A stretch of 64,000 nucleotides of DNA from Gemmatimonadota bacterium (GTDB taxonomy: Bacteria > Gemmatimonadota > Gemmatimonadetes > Longimicrobiales > Gaopeijiaceae), in NCBI GenBank assembly GCA_022823365.1, contig JAJDXG010000041.1, positions 1-64,000 of the forward strand. The letters are read 5' to 3'. Under the pieces are notes generated by a model. It had not been told where the DNA came from and did not search any database. It saw nothing but the letters and a program-made list of their open reading frames with translations. The translations under genes and the position numbers were made by a program. Shown here in pieces: positions 1-9,496 of this stretch; the stretch's first letter is position 1, and every line of letters starts with the position of its first letter.

Positions 1-195
1 GAAGTGGAAGTAGAGGACGAGTCCATCGCCGAATTCGAACAGGACACCCCCGGGGAGTTCGGGGGACACCTGCACGGAGGGGCCGAGGGCGACACCGACA
101 TCGTCTTCCGCCTGATGCACGGAAGCGTCGGATCCGGACACCCCGACTTCGTGACCGAGCCGCTCCACGTCCACGTGCACGAGGAGGATCACTAG
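1..195 (+). CDS. C-terminal end of a His/acidic-rich hypothetical protein (5' truncated)
   Basis: The reading frame is open from the first base of the window and stops at TAG 193-195, so only the last ~64 residues are seen. They are rich in Asp/Glu and His (GGHLHGG near the middle and a tail ending HVHVHEEDH), which suggests a metal-binding or surface-exposed end, but that is inference. The start lies outside the window. A strong hairpin with a T-rich follow-up lies 39 bp downstream, which supports this being a genuine gene end. I do not recognise the family. Confidence 0.6.
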   Translation, partial: EVEVEDESIAEFEQDTPGEFGGHLHGGAEGDTDIVFRLMHGSVGSGHPDFVTEPLHVHVHEEDH

Positions 196-233
196 GAGCG
201 CACAACAGCTGCGGTTCGAGGATTGAATCGTGC

Positions 234-274
234 AGCCCTCCCCGGGACGGTTCCGGGGAGGGCTCGCCGTTGTT
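234..274 (+). terminator. Rho-independent-like terminator
   Basis: A 12-bp perfect stem, AGCCCTCCCCGG (234-245) with CCGGGGAGGGCT (253-264), has a 7-nt loop and is followed by a moderately T-rich stretch (CGCCGTTGTT). It ends the truncated first gene. Confidence 0.7.
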
Positions 275-430
275 CGCCACGCGGGATCGGCCGGCCCGCT
301 GCCGGGTCACTTCCCGTCACTTCCCGGGATGGTCGTCGCGGGCGCATCCTGCGGGCGTTGGGCGGAAGGCCCCTCCGCGCGCTACAATGACGGGGCATCC
401 CCCATCCCGTCCTGAACCCCGGAACGACCC

Positions 431-2329
431 ATGCGCGCATCCAGACCCGACCCCTCAGCCCGGCGCCCGGAACCCTGCCTTCCGCGTAAGCGACCCGACC
501 CGACCGCCGCATTCTTCGCGGGCGTGCTGCTGCTCGGCGCGGCGGCCTGCGGCGAGGGCACGTCCACGGGCGCAGTCAGCCCCGACCGCATCCTGCACAA
601 CGGCCAGGTCGTCACCGTCGACGACGACTTCTCGATTGCGCAGGCCATCGCCTGGCGCCAGGGCCCGAACGGCTCGGAGATCATGCGGGTGGGCGACGAG
701 GAGGAGGTTCTCGCCCTCGCCGGGCCGGACACCCGCGTGACCGACCTGGAGGGGCGTGTCGTCCTGCCCGGCCTGATCGACTCGCATCTCCATTTCTCCC
801 AGTTGGGGATCGAGGCGGAGTTCGAGAACGACCTGCGCTACGCGATGAGCACCGGCGAGATCGTGCAACTGGTCGCCGACCTCATGGAGCGACTCGACCC
901 CGAGCCCGGCGAGTGGGTCACGAGCCGCGGCTGGGACGAGCACAAGTACGAGCGGCCCTTCACCCGCTGGCAGATCGACGAGCATACGCCGGACAACCCG
1001 GTCCGCCTTGGCCGGGTGTACCGCGGTGTCGCGGTCAACACCGCCGCCTTCCGCCTGATGGGCATCGACGACTCCGACTCCTCCACCTGGCCCGACTGGT
1101 GGCTCCAGGACCTGGACTGGTTCAACTACGAGGACAAGGTCTTCCGCGAGATGCGCACGCTGACGGTGGACGGGCAGACGCGCGAGGTGGAGGTCCCCAC
1201 AGGGATGTTCCTCGGCAACGCGGTGCGGCTGGTCACGGTGAACCCGTCCCAGCGCGACTACGAGGCCCGGATACGCGCCATCGACTACGGCAGCCGCGAG
1301 ATGACCCGCCTGGGCGTGACCGCCATCGTGGACCCCGGCGGCGGCGGACAGGTGATGCGCGCCTATCAGGAAGCCCGCGACCGCGGCATGCTCCACTTCC
1401 GCATCCTGCAGGTGTACGAAGGCATGTTCAACACCCAGTCACCCGAGGAAATCGACGCCCATTTCGCCTCCCTCCCCTTCAACAACCTCGGCGACCGCTT
1501 CCTGCGCTGGCGGGGCACCAAGTGGCAGATCGACGGCGGAGCGGGGACGCGCAGTTCGTGGGTCTCGCAGCCCTTCGTGAACTGGGAGACCATCGAAGGC
1601 GAGCCCAACTACGGGTACCACTGGGTGGAGGACGACCTGCGCGAGGCCCAGTTGCGCCCGACCGTCGACCGTGGCTGGGAGCCCCACATCCACTCGACCG
1701 GCGACCTGGGCATGAAGCAGACGGTAGACGTCTTCGCGAAGCTCATGGACTCCATCCGGGCGGAGGACCCCGACGCCGACCTGCGCTGGAGCGTCATCCA
1801 CGCCTACCTGCCCATGGAGGCGGAGACCAACATGCTCGACAAGATGGCCGAATACGGCATTATCGCGGCCGTCAACCCGTCGTTCATCTACCACCAGGGC
1901 CGCTCGTTTTCCGCCAACCTGAGCCCCGGGCGCATGGCCCGCCTGAAGCCGCTGCGCAGCTACCTCGACGCCGGCGTGCGCATCGCGGTGGGCTCCGACT
2001 ACGGCACCTCCCCATACAGCCCCTGGATCGGGCTCTTCGCCATGCTCACGCGCACGGATCTCTGGGGAGGCGAGCATGGAGCGGAGCAGACCATCACGCT
2101 CGAGGAGGCGCTGCGCGGCATGACCATCGACAACGCCTACCTCACCTACTCGGACGACTGGACGGGCAGCCTGGAGCCCGGCAAGGTGGCCGACCTGGTG
2201 GTGCTCGACCTCGGGGACGTGTGGGAGCTGGAGCGCGAGCCGGACGGGATCCTGGGAATGGCCGACCGCGTCCTGCTCACGCTGGTGGACGGCAACCCGG
2301 CCTTCCGGAGGGCAGGGTTCGAGTTCTGA
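431..2329 (+). CDS. YtcJ-like amidohydrolase lipoprotein (amidohydrolase 3 family)
   Basis: A 632-residue metal-dependent amidohydrolase. A long N-terminal region ends in a lipobox (LLLGAAAC, Cys40), so the mature protein should be lipidated and extracytoplasmic. The metal-binding HxH lies in GLIDSHLHF (His119, His121), with further barrel histidines in the middle (HIHSTGD, VIHAYL) and a late Asp in GSDYGTSPY; it ends with the family's composite beta-sandwich returning (GKVADLVVLD). YtcJ-type enzymes hydrolyse amide or N-acyl bonds; the substrate cannot be told. It stands alone and converges on the creatininase-like gene. The first 25 residues are unusually Arg/Pro-rich, so the true start could lie a little downstream. 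Confidence 0.88.
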   Translation: MRASRPDPSARRPEPCLPRKRPDPTAAFFAGVLLLGAAACGEGTSTGAVSPDRILHNGQVVTVDDDFSIAQAIAWRQGPNGSEIMRVGDEEEVLALAGPDTRVTDLEGRVVLPGLIDSHLHFSQLGIEAEFENDLRYAMSTGEIVQLVADLMERLDPEPGEWVTSRGWDEHKYERPFTRWQIDEHTPDNPVRLGRVYRGVAVNTAAFRLMGIDDSDSSTWPDWWLQDLDWFNYEDKVFREMRTLTVDGQTREVEVPTGMFLGNAVRLVTVNPSQRDYEARIRAIDYGSREMTRLGVTAIVDPGGGGQVMRAYQEARDRGMLHFRILQVYEGMFNTQSPEEIDAHFASLPFNNLGDRFLRWRGTKWQIDGGAGTRSSWVSQPFVNWETIEGEPNYGYHWVEDDLREAQLRPTVDRGWEPHIHSTGDLGMKQTVDVFAKLMDSIRAEDPDADLRWSVIHAYLPMEAETNMLDKMAEYGIIAAVNPSFIYHQGRSFSANLSPGRMARLKPLRSYLDAGVRIAVGSDYGTSPYSPWIGLFAMLTRTDLWGGEHGAEQTITLEEALRGMTIDNAYLTYSDDWTGSLEPGKVADLVVLDLGDVWELEREPDGILGMADRVLLTLVDGNPAFRRAGFEF

Positions 2330-2341
2330 CCTGCGCCCGCT

Positions 2342-2369
2342 TTAGACTTAGTCCGATAAACTAAGCTAA
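2342..2369. terminator. Bidirectional terminator between convergent genes
   Basis: An AT-rich imperfect inverted repeat (TTAGACTTAGT against ACTAAGCTAA) fills the 36-bp gap between the converging amidohydrolase and creatininase genes and overlaps the latter's TAG. It stands out from the GC-rich surroundings. Confidence 0.6.
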
Positions 2370-3265
2370 TTCCCGGCGATGGCCTCGCGGATCAGCTCCA
2401 CGGTCTTGTTGTTGCGCCACTCCATCAACTGCTCGCCCAGGGCGATGGTCTCTTCCTTGGGAGCGATCGAGACGCCGTTGATCGTTGCCTTCCCGGCCGC
2501 GACCCGCTCGTCGTAGCGCACGGTCGAAGGATCGACCGTCATCTGCATGGAGGTCAGCCAGTAGGTGTCGTGATAGCCGTCGCTCGGGCCTTCCTCCACC
2601 CCCAGCTCGTTCATGCGCGCCACCACGCCGGCGTTGTCGTAGTAGCCCGCGATGTGGTGCGCCTTGGTCTCACCCCAGCGCTCGTTGAGGGCGGCGGCCG
2701 CGGCGGCCATTCCGGACTGGTTCCCGCCGCTGTCGCCGATGTAGATGATGTGCTCGAAGCCGTGCACGTGAAGGCTGTGCCCCACGTCCTCGAGCATCAT
2801 CTGGAAGGTCTCGTCACGCACGGTAAGCGTCCCGGGATAGCGCATGTGCCCGGTCTTTGGCTCGAATCCGCCCTCCGGCACCAGCTTGATGATCGGCGTG
2901 CAGAGCGCGTTGCCGAGTTCGCGCGCGATGGCATCGCACGCCCCTTCGAGCACGTAGTTGTGCTTGCCCAGCGCGACGAAGGGGCCGTTCTGCTCGATGC
3001 CCCCGGTGGGAATGATGGCGGTGGTCCTGCCGGCGGCCATCGCGTCGCGCACCTCGATCCAGGTCAGCTCCTCGATCCATACGGAGTTGAGGGGAGCAAT
3101 GGGGTTTTCCATGCGGATCTCGGCCTGGAAGGCGGCCTCCCGTTCTTCCGGCGTCGGCGCCTGCATGGCGGTGGGCGCCTGCGAGTCCGGGGCCTGGCCG
3201 GGACGCATGACGAGAAACGCGACCGCCGCCAGAATGAGAACGGAAATGGCGGACCATGCTTTCAT
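2366..3265 (-). CDS. Creatininase-family protein with N-terminal membrane anchor
   Basis: A 299-residue protein. The start is ATG at 3265, preceded by AAGGAG at a good distance. An N-terminal hydrophobic segment (residues 5-20) makes it an exported or membrane-anchored form. The creatininase signature region is visible at 86-102 (PTGGIEQNGPFVALGKH). Established knowledge: creatininases use Glu, His and Asp metal ligands in an EQHG motif. Here the first His is Asn93 and the Asp position is His102, so the metal site is atypical. Later Gly-rich loops (GDSGGNQSG) are kept. The gene is divergent from the DUF1592 gene. Substrate unknown; hydrolysis of a cyclic amide is only the family expectation. 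Confidence 0.85.
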   Translation of the reverse strand: MKAWSAISVLILAAVAFLVMRPGQAPDSQAPTAMQAPTPEEREAAFQAEIRMENPIAPLNSVWIEELTWIEVRDAMAAGRTTAIIPTGGIEQNGPFVALGKHNYVLEGACDAIARELGNALCTPIIKLVPEGGFEPKTGHMRYPGTLTVRDETFQMMLEDVGHSLHVHGFEHIIYIGDSGGNQSGMAAAAAALNERWGETKAHHIAGYYDNAGVVARMNELGVEEGPSDGYHDTYWLTSMQMTVDPSTVRYDERVAAGKATINGVSIAPKEETIALGEQLMEWRNNKTVELIREAIAGN

Positions 3266-3574
3266 CTTGATGCTCCTTGTGGGCGGAAGGCATGCCGGGC
3301 CACGTCCTGTCGGACCCGGCCGCCCCTGGGGCCGAGGGGCGTACCGGCACGTTAGCACACGGCGTTCATCCAGGCGAGAAAATCCGGCTTCGCGTGCGTA
3401 CACGCGCGGTTGCAAGGAGAGCGAATGTTGCGGAACCGCGCCTCGTGACGGTACTGTGTATGCTGGTTAGTCGTCTCCTGCACCCTCGCCCTGCTCTCAG
3501 GCAGAACGACGGGAGGCCGGCGGCGGACGGAACCGGTCCGAGCAACCGGGTCTCGCATCTGGAAGGCAGTTGTC
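3266..3574. other. Divergent intergenic region
   Basis: About 309 bp between the creatininase-like gene (minus) and the DUF1592 gene (plus). It must carry both promoters, but I find no convincing -35/-10 pair: the best plus-strand candidate is TTGCGG near 3428 with TACTGT 18 bp on, which is weak. No small gene or repeat is evident. Confidence 0.4.
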
Positions 3575-6025
3575 ATGAGGCTACCCATCGCCAGTCTGAT
3601 GGCGCTCGCCGGCTTCGCCGCGGCAGCCGGACAGCAGTTCGGAGCCGTCCCCGGCGAGACCAGCGAAACGATCGCTCTCGCCACGCCTTCGAACGCGTCC
3701 CGCGACATCTCCCCGGAAGACCTGACGGGCGTCGTGCGCATGTACTGTCAGGTGTGCCACAACGACGCCCTCCTGACCGGCAACCTCACCCTGGCCGCGT
3801 TCCACGTCGAGAACGCCCCGGAGTCCGCGGAGACGGCTGAGAAGATGATTCGCAAGCTGCGCGCGGGCATGATGCCCCCGCCCGGCATGCCACGACCCGC
3901 GGGAGACACCCTGGTCATGCTGGTCGAAACCCTCGAGCAGCTCATCGACGATGCCGCCGCAGGCAACCCGATGCCGGGCAACCGGTCGTTCCAGCGCCTG
4001 AACCGGGCGGAGTACGCGGCATCCATCCGCGACCTGCTCGACCTCGAAATCGATGGCGGCGACTATCTGCCGCTCGACACCAAGAGCGCGAACTTCGACA
4101 ACATCGCCGATGTCCAGATGCTCTCCCCGACCAACCTGGACGCGTACCTTCGGGCCGCAGACGAGATCAGCCGCCTGGCGGTCGGGATCCCCGACGCCCC
4201 CAGCAATTCGGTGACCTATACGAATTCGGGCTATGCCTCGCAGTGGGATCGCGTGCCCGGCGCGCCCCGCGGCACCCGGGGAGGCGTCAGCGTCGTGCAC
4301 AACTTCCCGGCGGACGGCGACTACACCTTCCAGCTCTGGTTCGAGCACACCACGACGGGCGAGATCACCGGGGGCGTGACTCCCGGCGAGCAGATCGAGA
4401 TCTCCATCGACGGCGAACCTCTTGCCCTGCTCGAGGTGGATCGCTGGATGCACGTCGCCGATCCCAACGGGATGAGCTTCACCACCGAGCCGTTCCATGT
4501 GACCGCGGGACCGCACCGGGTGAGCGCCGTCTTCCTTCGCCAGACGGACGGGCCGGTCGAGGATATCCTCTCGCCCCACGACTGGTCGCTCAGCGACCGC
4601 AAGATCGGGAGCGGGTCGGGATACGGCATCACCGTGCTGGCCCATCTGAAGGACCTCGTCATTCTGGGTCCCGACAATCCGACCGGGATCTCGGACACGC
4701 CCAGCCGCCGCGCCATCTTCAGCTGTGTGCCCTCATCCGCTACCGAGGCGCGCCCCTGCGCACGCGATATCGTGGACAGGCTCGGCAGCAAGGCGTTCCG
4801 GCGCCCGCTGGACTCCTCCGAAGTCGAAGCGCTGATGGCCTTCTACGACCTGAAGGCCGACGAGGGCTTCGAGGACGGCGTTCGCACCGCGCTGCAGGCG
4901 ATTCTGGCCAGCCCCGACTTCGTGTTCCGGGTTGAGGAAACGCCGGTGGGGGCACGGGCGGGCGATCTGTACCCCATCTCCGACCTCGATCTGGCTTCCC
5001 GCCTGTCCTACTTCCTGTGGGGTACCCTGCCCGACGAAACTCTGGTCAACCTCGCCGACCGGGGCGAACTCTCCGATCCGGCCACGTTGCGCGCACAACT
5101 CGGGCGCATGCTCGCGGATCCGCGCGCGGAGGCGCTAGGCTCGCGCTTCGCGGCCCAGTGGCTGCGGCTCGAGGACCTGGAGAAGGTCAATCCCGACCGC
5201 CTGCTCTTCCCGGACTACCATGAACAGCTCGGCAACGCCATGCTCGCCGAGACCGAACTCTTCTTCAACAACATCGTCCAGGAGGACCGCAGCGCCCTGG
5301 AGCTCTTCATGGCGGACTACACGTTCGTGAACGAACGGCTGGCCAGGCACTACGGCATTCCCGGAGTCGCGGGCGAGGCCTTCCAGCGGGTCCAGTACCC
5401 CGACGACAAGCGCCGCGGCCTCTTCGGACACGGAAGCATCCTCACCCTCACCTCCCATGCCAACCGCACCTCACCGGTGCTGCGCGGCAAGTGGGTGATG
5501 GAGGTGATGCTCGGTACGCCGCCGCCGCCGCCGCCGCCCGGCGTCCCGGATCTCGATCAGACCGAGAGCAGCGACGGCGGCCGCATGCTGACCACCCGCG
5601 AGCGCATGGAGCGTCATCGTGCGAGCCCGGTGTGCGCCGCGTGTCATCAGTTCATGGACCCGATCGGCCTGGCGCTGGACAACTACGACGTGACCGGCCG
5701 GTGGCGCATTCGGGAAAACAGCATGCCGCTCGACACGCGCGGGACCCTCTGGGACGGCACGCCCGTTGAAAGCCCGTCGCAACTGCAGGAAGCGCTCCTG
5801 CAGCGGCCCATCCCCCTGATTCGCAACTTCACCGTGAACCTGATGGCATATGCCCTTGGCCGGCGGGTCGAGTACTACGACATGCCCGAGGTCCGGGCGA
5901 TCGTCGCGGCCGCCGAAGCCAACGATTACAGGATGTCTTCGTTCCTCACGGGCGTGATCGAGAGCGATGCCTTCCGCTACAGTCAGGTACCCGACATCGT
6001 CGTCGAGGAGGCGTCGAGCAGATAA
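3575..6025 (+). CDS. DUF1592/DUF1588/DUF1585 protein with planctomycete-type cytochrome c domain
   Basis: An 816-residue secreted protein with a short signal sequence (residues 1-20). A haem-binding CQVCH motif (Cys58-His62) opens a planctomycete-type cytochrome C region. Then come the DUF1587 start (FQRLNRAEYAASIRDLL), a carbohydrate-binding-like insert, the DUF1592 block (LASRLSYFLWGTLPDE), DUF1588 with a run of prolines, a second CAACH (687-691) and the DUF1585 end (FTVNLMAYALGRRVEYYD). The family always travels with DUF1552 proteins, as here, and is thought to be an extracellular oxidative or hydrolytic system on polymers; that role is not proven. The start at ATG 3575 gives a complete signal peptide. 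Confidence 0.9.
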   Translation: MRLPIASLMALAGFAAAAGQQFGAVPGETSETIALATPSNASRDISPEDLTGVVRMYCQVCHNDALLTGNLTLAAFHVENAPESAETAEKMIRKLRAGMMPPPGMPRPAGDTLVMLVETLEQLIDDAAAGNPMPGNRSFQRLNRAEYAASIRDLLDLEIDGGDYLPLDTKSANFDNIADVQMLSPTNLDAYLRAADEISRLAVGIPDAPSNSVTYTNSGYASQWDRVPGAPRGTRGGVSVVHNFPADGDYTFQLWFEHTTTGEITGGVTPGEQIEISIDGEPLALLEVDRWMHVADPNGMSFTTEPFHVTAGPHRVSAVFLRQTDGPVEDILSPHDWSLSDRKIGSGSGYGITVLAHLKDLVILGPDNPTGISDTPSRRAIFSCVPSSATEARPCARDIVDRLGSKAFRRPLDSSEVEALMAFYDLKADEGFEDGVRTALQAILASPDFVFRVEETPVGARAGDLYPISDLDLASRLSYFLWGTLPDETLVNLADRGELSDPATLRAQLGRMLADPRAEALGSRFAAQWLRLEDLEKVNPDRLLFPDYHEQLGNAMLAETELFFNNIVQEDRSALELFMADYTFVNERLARHYGIPGVAGEAFQRVQYPDDKRRGLFGHGSILTLTSHANRTSPVLRGKWVMEVMLGTPPPPPPPGVPDLDQTESSDGGRMLTTRERMERHRASPVCAACHQFMDPIGLALDNYDVTGRWRIRENSMPLDTRGTLWDGTPVESPSQLQEALLQRPIPLIRNFTVNLMAYALGRRVEYYDMPEVRAIVAAAEANDYRMSSFLTGVIESDAFRYSQVPDIVVEEASSR

Positions 6026-6146
6026 CCCGATCGCGGCCCGATGCAATGTACCGCAGATGGTGCAACCCGGGTCGCGCAAGACGGATACAGGAGAGAGTCG
6101 CTTCGCCTACCGCGGAGCCTACATCGCAGGACCGAGGGAGAAAACG

Positions 6147-7571
6147 ATGAGACTGATCACCGGCAAGCACATTCCGCGCCGCATCTTCCTGAAGGGCATG
6201 GGGGCCACCGTGGCCCTGCCTCTGCTCGACTCCATGATTCCGGCCGGTCTGGGCGGACGGGAGGCCGTCCGGGCCATGGATGCCACGCGCCTGATCGCGA
6301 TGGAGATGTCGCACGGGGCGGCCGGCTGCACCACCTGGGGCGCGAAGCAGAACTTCTGGAGCCCTTCCACGACCGGTCGCGACTTCGACCTGTCGCCCAC
6401 CTCGCTGCGCAGCCTGGAGCCGTGGCGCCGGTATCTCACCATCGTGAGCAACACCGACGTGAAGATGGCCGAGGCCTTCATCCCCGAGGAGATCGGCGGC
6501 GACCACTTCCGCTCCACGGCGACCTTCCTGACGCAGGCGCACGTCAAGCAGACCGAGGGATCGGATGTCTACGTGGGCGCTTCGCTGGACCAGATCTACG
6601 CGGACCGCTTCGGTCAGGACACGCCCATCCCCTCGATGCAGCTGTGCATCGAGAACATCAACCAGGCCGGGGGCTGTGCGTACGGCTACACCTGCGTGTA
6701 CACCGACTCGCTGAGCTGGGCCTCTCCCACGGAGCCCCTCCCCGTGATCCGCGATCCGCGCGTCGCCTTCGAGCAGCTGTTCGGGGCAGGATCGACGGCG
6801 GAAGAGCGGCTCGCACGACGCTCCACCAACCGCAGCATCCTGGACTGGATCGCGGAGCGGGTGGCGCAGATGCAGCAGACCCTCGGACCCGGCGACCGGC
6901 GGCGCATGGACCAGTACCTGGAGAACGTGCGCGAGATTGAGCGGCGCATCCAGATGGTCGAGGAGCGCAACACCAGCGGCGATCCGCGCGACATGCCGGA
7001 GGCGCCCGCCGGGGTGCCGGATTCCTTCAGCGAACACATGCAGATGATGTTCGACCTGCAGGTGCTGGCGTTCCAGACCGATATGACGCGGGTGTTCTCC
7101 TTCAAGCTGTCCCGAGACTCCTCCGCGCGCACCTTCCCGGAGAGCGGCGTCGACACGCCGTTCCATCCGGCTTCCCACCATGGGGACAGCGAAGAGGCGA
7201 TCGCGGATTTCGCGGTGATCAACAACTACCACGTCAGCATGCTCCCGTATTTGATGGAGAAGCTGCACAAGGTCGAGGAAGTCGACGGCACGCTGCTCGA
7301 CAAGAGCATGATCATCTATGGCTCGCCCATGGGCGACCCGAACGTGCACAACCACCTGAGGGTGCCGTTCATCGTCCTGGGCGGCGCCAACGGCCAACTC
7401 GACGGCAACGTCCACATGCACGCACCCGAGGGAACGCCGCTTGCGAACGTCATGCTGACCCTGCTGCACAAGCTGGGACACACGGACCTCACCAGCTTCG
7501 GCGACAGCACGGGAGCCTTCAGCCTGGGCTACTCCGGCGGGTTGGCCGCCGACGCCGCCTCGTCGGGCTGA
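6147..7571 (+). CDS. DUF1552 domain protein, Tat-exported
   Basis: A 474-residue protein. ATG 6147 is chosen because GAGGGAG lies 6 bp upstream and the N-terminus then carries a twin-arginine signal (RRIFLKG, Arg11-Arg12, followed by a hydrophobic stretch). The body shows the DUF1552 hallmarks: an early EMSHGAAG segment, a mid-protein LDWIAERVAQMQ helix and a late YGSPMGDPNVHNH metal-site-like segment. Tat export suggests it folds with a cofactor in the cytoplasm. It lies 121 bp downstream of the DUF1592 gene and 11 bp upstream of the ankyrin gene; the three probably form one transcription unit and one extracellular system. The biochemical role of DUF1552 is not known. Confidence 0.9.
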   Translation: MRLITGKHIPRRIFLKGMGATVALPLLDSMIPAGLGGREAVRAMDATRLIAMEMSHGAAGCTTWGAKQNFWSPSTTGRDFDLSPTSLRSLEPWRRYLTIVSNTDVKMAEAFIPEEIGGDHFRSTATFLTQAHVKQTEGSDVYVGASLDQIYADRFGQDTPIPSMQLCIENINQAGGCAYGYTCVYTDSLSWASPTEPLPVIRDPRVAFEQLFGAGSTAEERLARRSTNRSILDWIAERVAQMQQTLGPGDRRRMDQYLENVREIERRIQMVEERNTSGDPRDMPEAPAGVPDSFSEHMQMMFDLQVLAFQTDMTRVFSFKLSRDSSARTFPESGVDTPFHPASHHGDSEEAIADFAVINNYHVSMLPYLMEKLHKVEEVDGTLLDKSMIIYGSPMGDPNVHNHLRVPFIVLGGANGQLDGNVHMHAPEGTPLANVMLTLLHKLGHTDLTSFGDSTGAFSLGYSGGLAADAASSG

Positions 7572-7582
7572 GGCGTAGTAGC

Positions 7583-9385
7583 ATGAAGGGCAAGATCCAT
7601 GTGAACGTGTGGGCTCCGGCGGTGATGCTCGCCCTCCTGTGGGCAGCGCCACCGCCGGAGTCGCCGGTCGCCGATGCCGCCATGCGCGACGACATCGAGT
7701 CGGTGCGTTCGCTGCTCGAGGAAGGAGCCGAGGTCAACCTGGCGCAGAGCGACGGCATGACCGCGCTTCACTGGGCCGCCGAACTGGGCAACGTGGAGCT
7801 GGTCCGCCTGCTCGTCGACGCGGGTGCCGACCTCGAAGCCCCTACCCGGCTCGGCGACCTCACGCCGCTGCACATTGGCGCTGAACTGGGACGGAGCGGC
7901 ACCGTGCGCGCCCTGCTGGAAGCCGGTGCCAACCCGGAGTCGCGCAACGCCAACGGTACCACCCCCCTCCACTTCGCGGCCCTGTCCGGGAACGTGGCAA
8001 CCGTCGACGCGCTGGCCGGTCACGGGGCCGACATCAACGCCCGCGAGGCCAGGTGGGGCCAGACCCCGCTGATGTTCGCGGCGTCCCGCAACCGCGTGAC
8101 CGTGATCGACGCGTTGATCGACCGCGGAGCGGATGTCGGTATCACCAGCAAGGTGGTCCTGTTCCAGGATCTCGCGGACCGGGAGAAGCTCACGGCCACG
8201 GTGCGCGACTCCGTGCTCGAGATCTACCGGGCCAGATCGCCGGATCCGGAGACCTGGGCGCCGACCCTGGCCCAGACCCAGGAGGCATTGCGGGCCGCAC
8301 GCGCCCATGAAGCGGTGGCGACGGTCGACGCGTCGGAGGTGGTGCGCATCGACTGGGATTCGGCGCAGACCGCCGGAAGGGCCCCGACTTCACAGGAGAG
8401 GGCAGGCTACCACGGCGGCCTCACCGCTCTCCTGCATGCGGTGCGCGAAGGTCACCGGGAGGCAGCGTTTGCGCTTCTGGAAGGCGGCGCGAACATCAAC
8501 CAGCCCAGCGGCGGCGATCTGAACACGCCCATCAACAGCGCCATGATCAACGGGCACTACGACCTTGGCCTGGAGTTGCTGAAGCGCGGAGCCGACCCGA
8601 ACACCGCCAACTATCCGTCGGGCATCACGCCGCTCTACGCGGTCATCAACACCCGCTGGGCGTCCAAGTCGCGCTACCCGCAGCAGCGGGCGTTCGAACA
8701 GCAGGAGTCGAGTCACGTCGAGACGATGAGGGCCTTGCTGGAGGCGGGGGCCGATGTCAACGCCCGGCTCACCATGGATTACTGGTTCCTGGCGTACAAC
8801 TTCGGCGGGATCGGCGTCAACACCTGGGGCGCCACGCCCTTCTGGCGGGCGGCACACGGCCTCGACGTTCCCGCGATGAAACTGCTGGTGGAATACGGGG
8901 CCGATCCCCACATGCCCACCAAGGCACCGGCCGGGAATCTCTACGTCGGCCTTGAAATCCCGGAACCGGAGGCAGACCAGTCCGGTGTTCCGCCCATTCC
9001 TCCGGGCGGCCCCGGCACCTATCCCATTCATGCAGCGTCCGGAAACTCCGGCGAGGGCGCAGGGCGCGCCGGCAACTTCCACCGGCACGTTCCGGACGGA
9101 TGGCTGCCTGCGCTGAAATACCTGGTCGAGGAACTGGGCGCCGACGTCACCCTTCGCGACCACCTCGGCTACGGAACCATCCACGGCGCGGCGGGGCGGG
9201 GCATGAACGACGTGATCCTCTATCTCGTCGAGCATGGCGCCGATCCCCTCATCGTGGGGCGGTCGGGGCGCACGACCATCGACCTGGCCAACGGTCCCGC
9301 GAACGGCCTGACGCCCTTCTACGACACGATCGACCTGCTCGACAGCATGGGCGTGATCAACAACCACCTCTGCGTTTTCTGCTAG
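7583..9385 (+). CDS. Secreted ankyrin-repeat protein
   Basis: A 600-residue protein with an N-terminal hydrophobic segment (residues 8-23, ending near AAPPPESP) consistent with export. About ten ankyrin repeats follow, recognisable by TALHWAAELGN, TPLHIGAELG, TPLHFAALSGN and repeated GADxN ends. There are two blocks: residues ~30-190 and ~270-600, separated by an acidic, non-repeat linker. Ankyrin repeats are protein-binding scaffolds. The 11-bp gap after the DUF1552 gene suggests cotranscription and a partner role for the DUF1592/DUF1552 pair. A strong terminator follows the stop codon. Confidence 0.88.
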   Translation: MKGKIHVNVWAPAVMLALLWAAPPPESPVADAAMRDDIESVRSLLEEGAEVNLAQSDGMTALHWAAELGNVELVRLLVDAGADLEAPTRLGDLTPLHIGAELGRSGTVRALLEAGANPESRNANGTTPLHFAALSGNVATVDALAGHGADINAREARWGQTPLMFAASRNRVTVIDALIDRGADVGITSKVVLFQDLADREKLTATVRDSVLEIYRARSPDPETWAPTLAQTQEALRAARAHEAVATVDASEVVRIDWDSAQTAGRAPTSQERAGYHGGLTALLHAVREGHREAAFALLEGGANINQPSGGDLNTPINSAMINGHYDLGLELLKRGADPNTANYPSGITPLYAVINTRWASKSRYPQQRAFEQQESSHVETMRALLEAGADVNARLTMDYWFLAYNFGGIGVNTWGATPFWRAAHGLDVPAMKLLVEYGADPHMPTKAPAGNLYVGLEIPEPEADQSGVPPIPPGGPGTYPIHAASGNSGEGAGRAGNFHRHVPDGWLPALKYLVEELGADVTLRDHLGYGTIHGAAGRGMNDVILYLVEHGADPLIVGRSGRTTIDLANGPANGLTPFYDTIDLLDSMGVINNHLCVFC

Positions 9386-9421
9386 TTTCCGCGCGCGCGT
9401 GCTCGCGCGTCAGGATATGGA

Positions 9422-9464
9422 CGGGCCCGTTCGTGAAGCCATCCGCGAACGGGCCCGCTTTCGT
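9422..9464 (+). terminator. Rho-independent terminator
   Basis: A perfect 12-bp stem CGGGCCCGTTCG (9422-9433) / CGAACGGGCCCG (9446-9457) with a 12-nt loop, followed by CTTTCGT. It closes the DUF1592-DUF1552-ankyrin unit. Confidence 0.8.
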
Positions 9465-9496
9465 ATGAAGTCCCGGATCCTCCAATAGGCGCGCGC

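Noticed and set aside
5518-5540. CCG trinucleotide run as a contingency repeat
   Set aside because: It encodes the proline run normal for DUF1588 proteins and stays in frame, so it shows no sign of phase variation.
5946-7652. 568-residue minus-strand reading frame
   Set aside because: It lies entirely opposite the DUF1552 gene, which has clear domain motifs, a Tat signal and a ribosome site. The antisense translation is low in complexity and typical of high-GC shadow frames.
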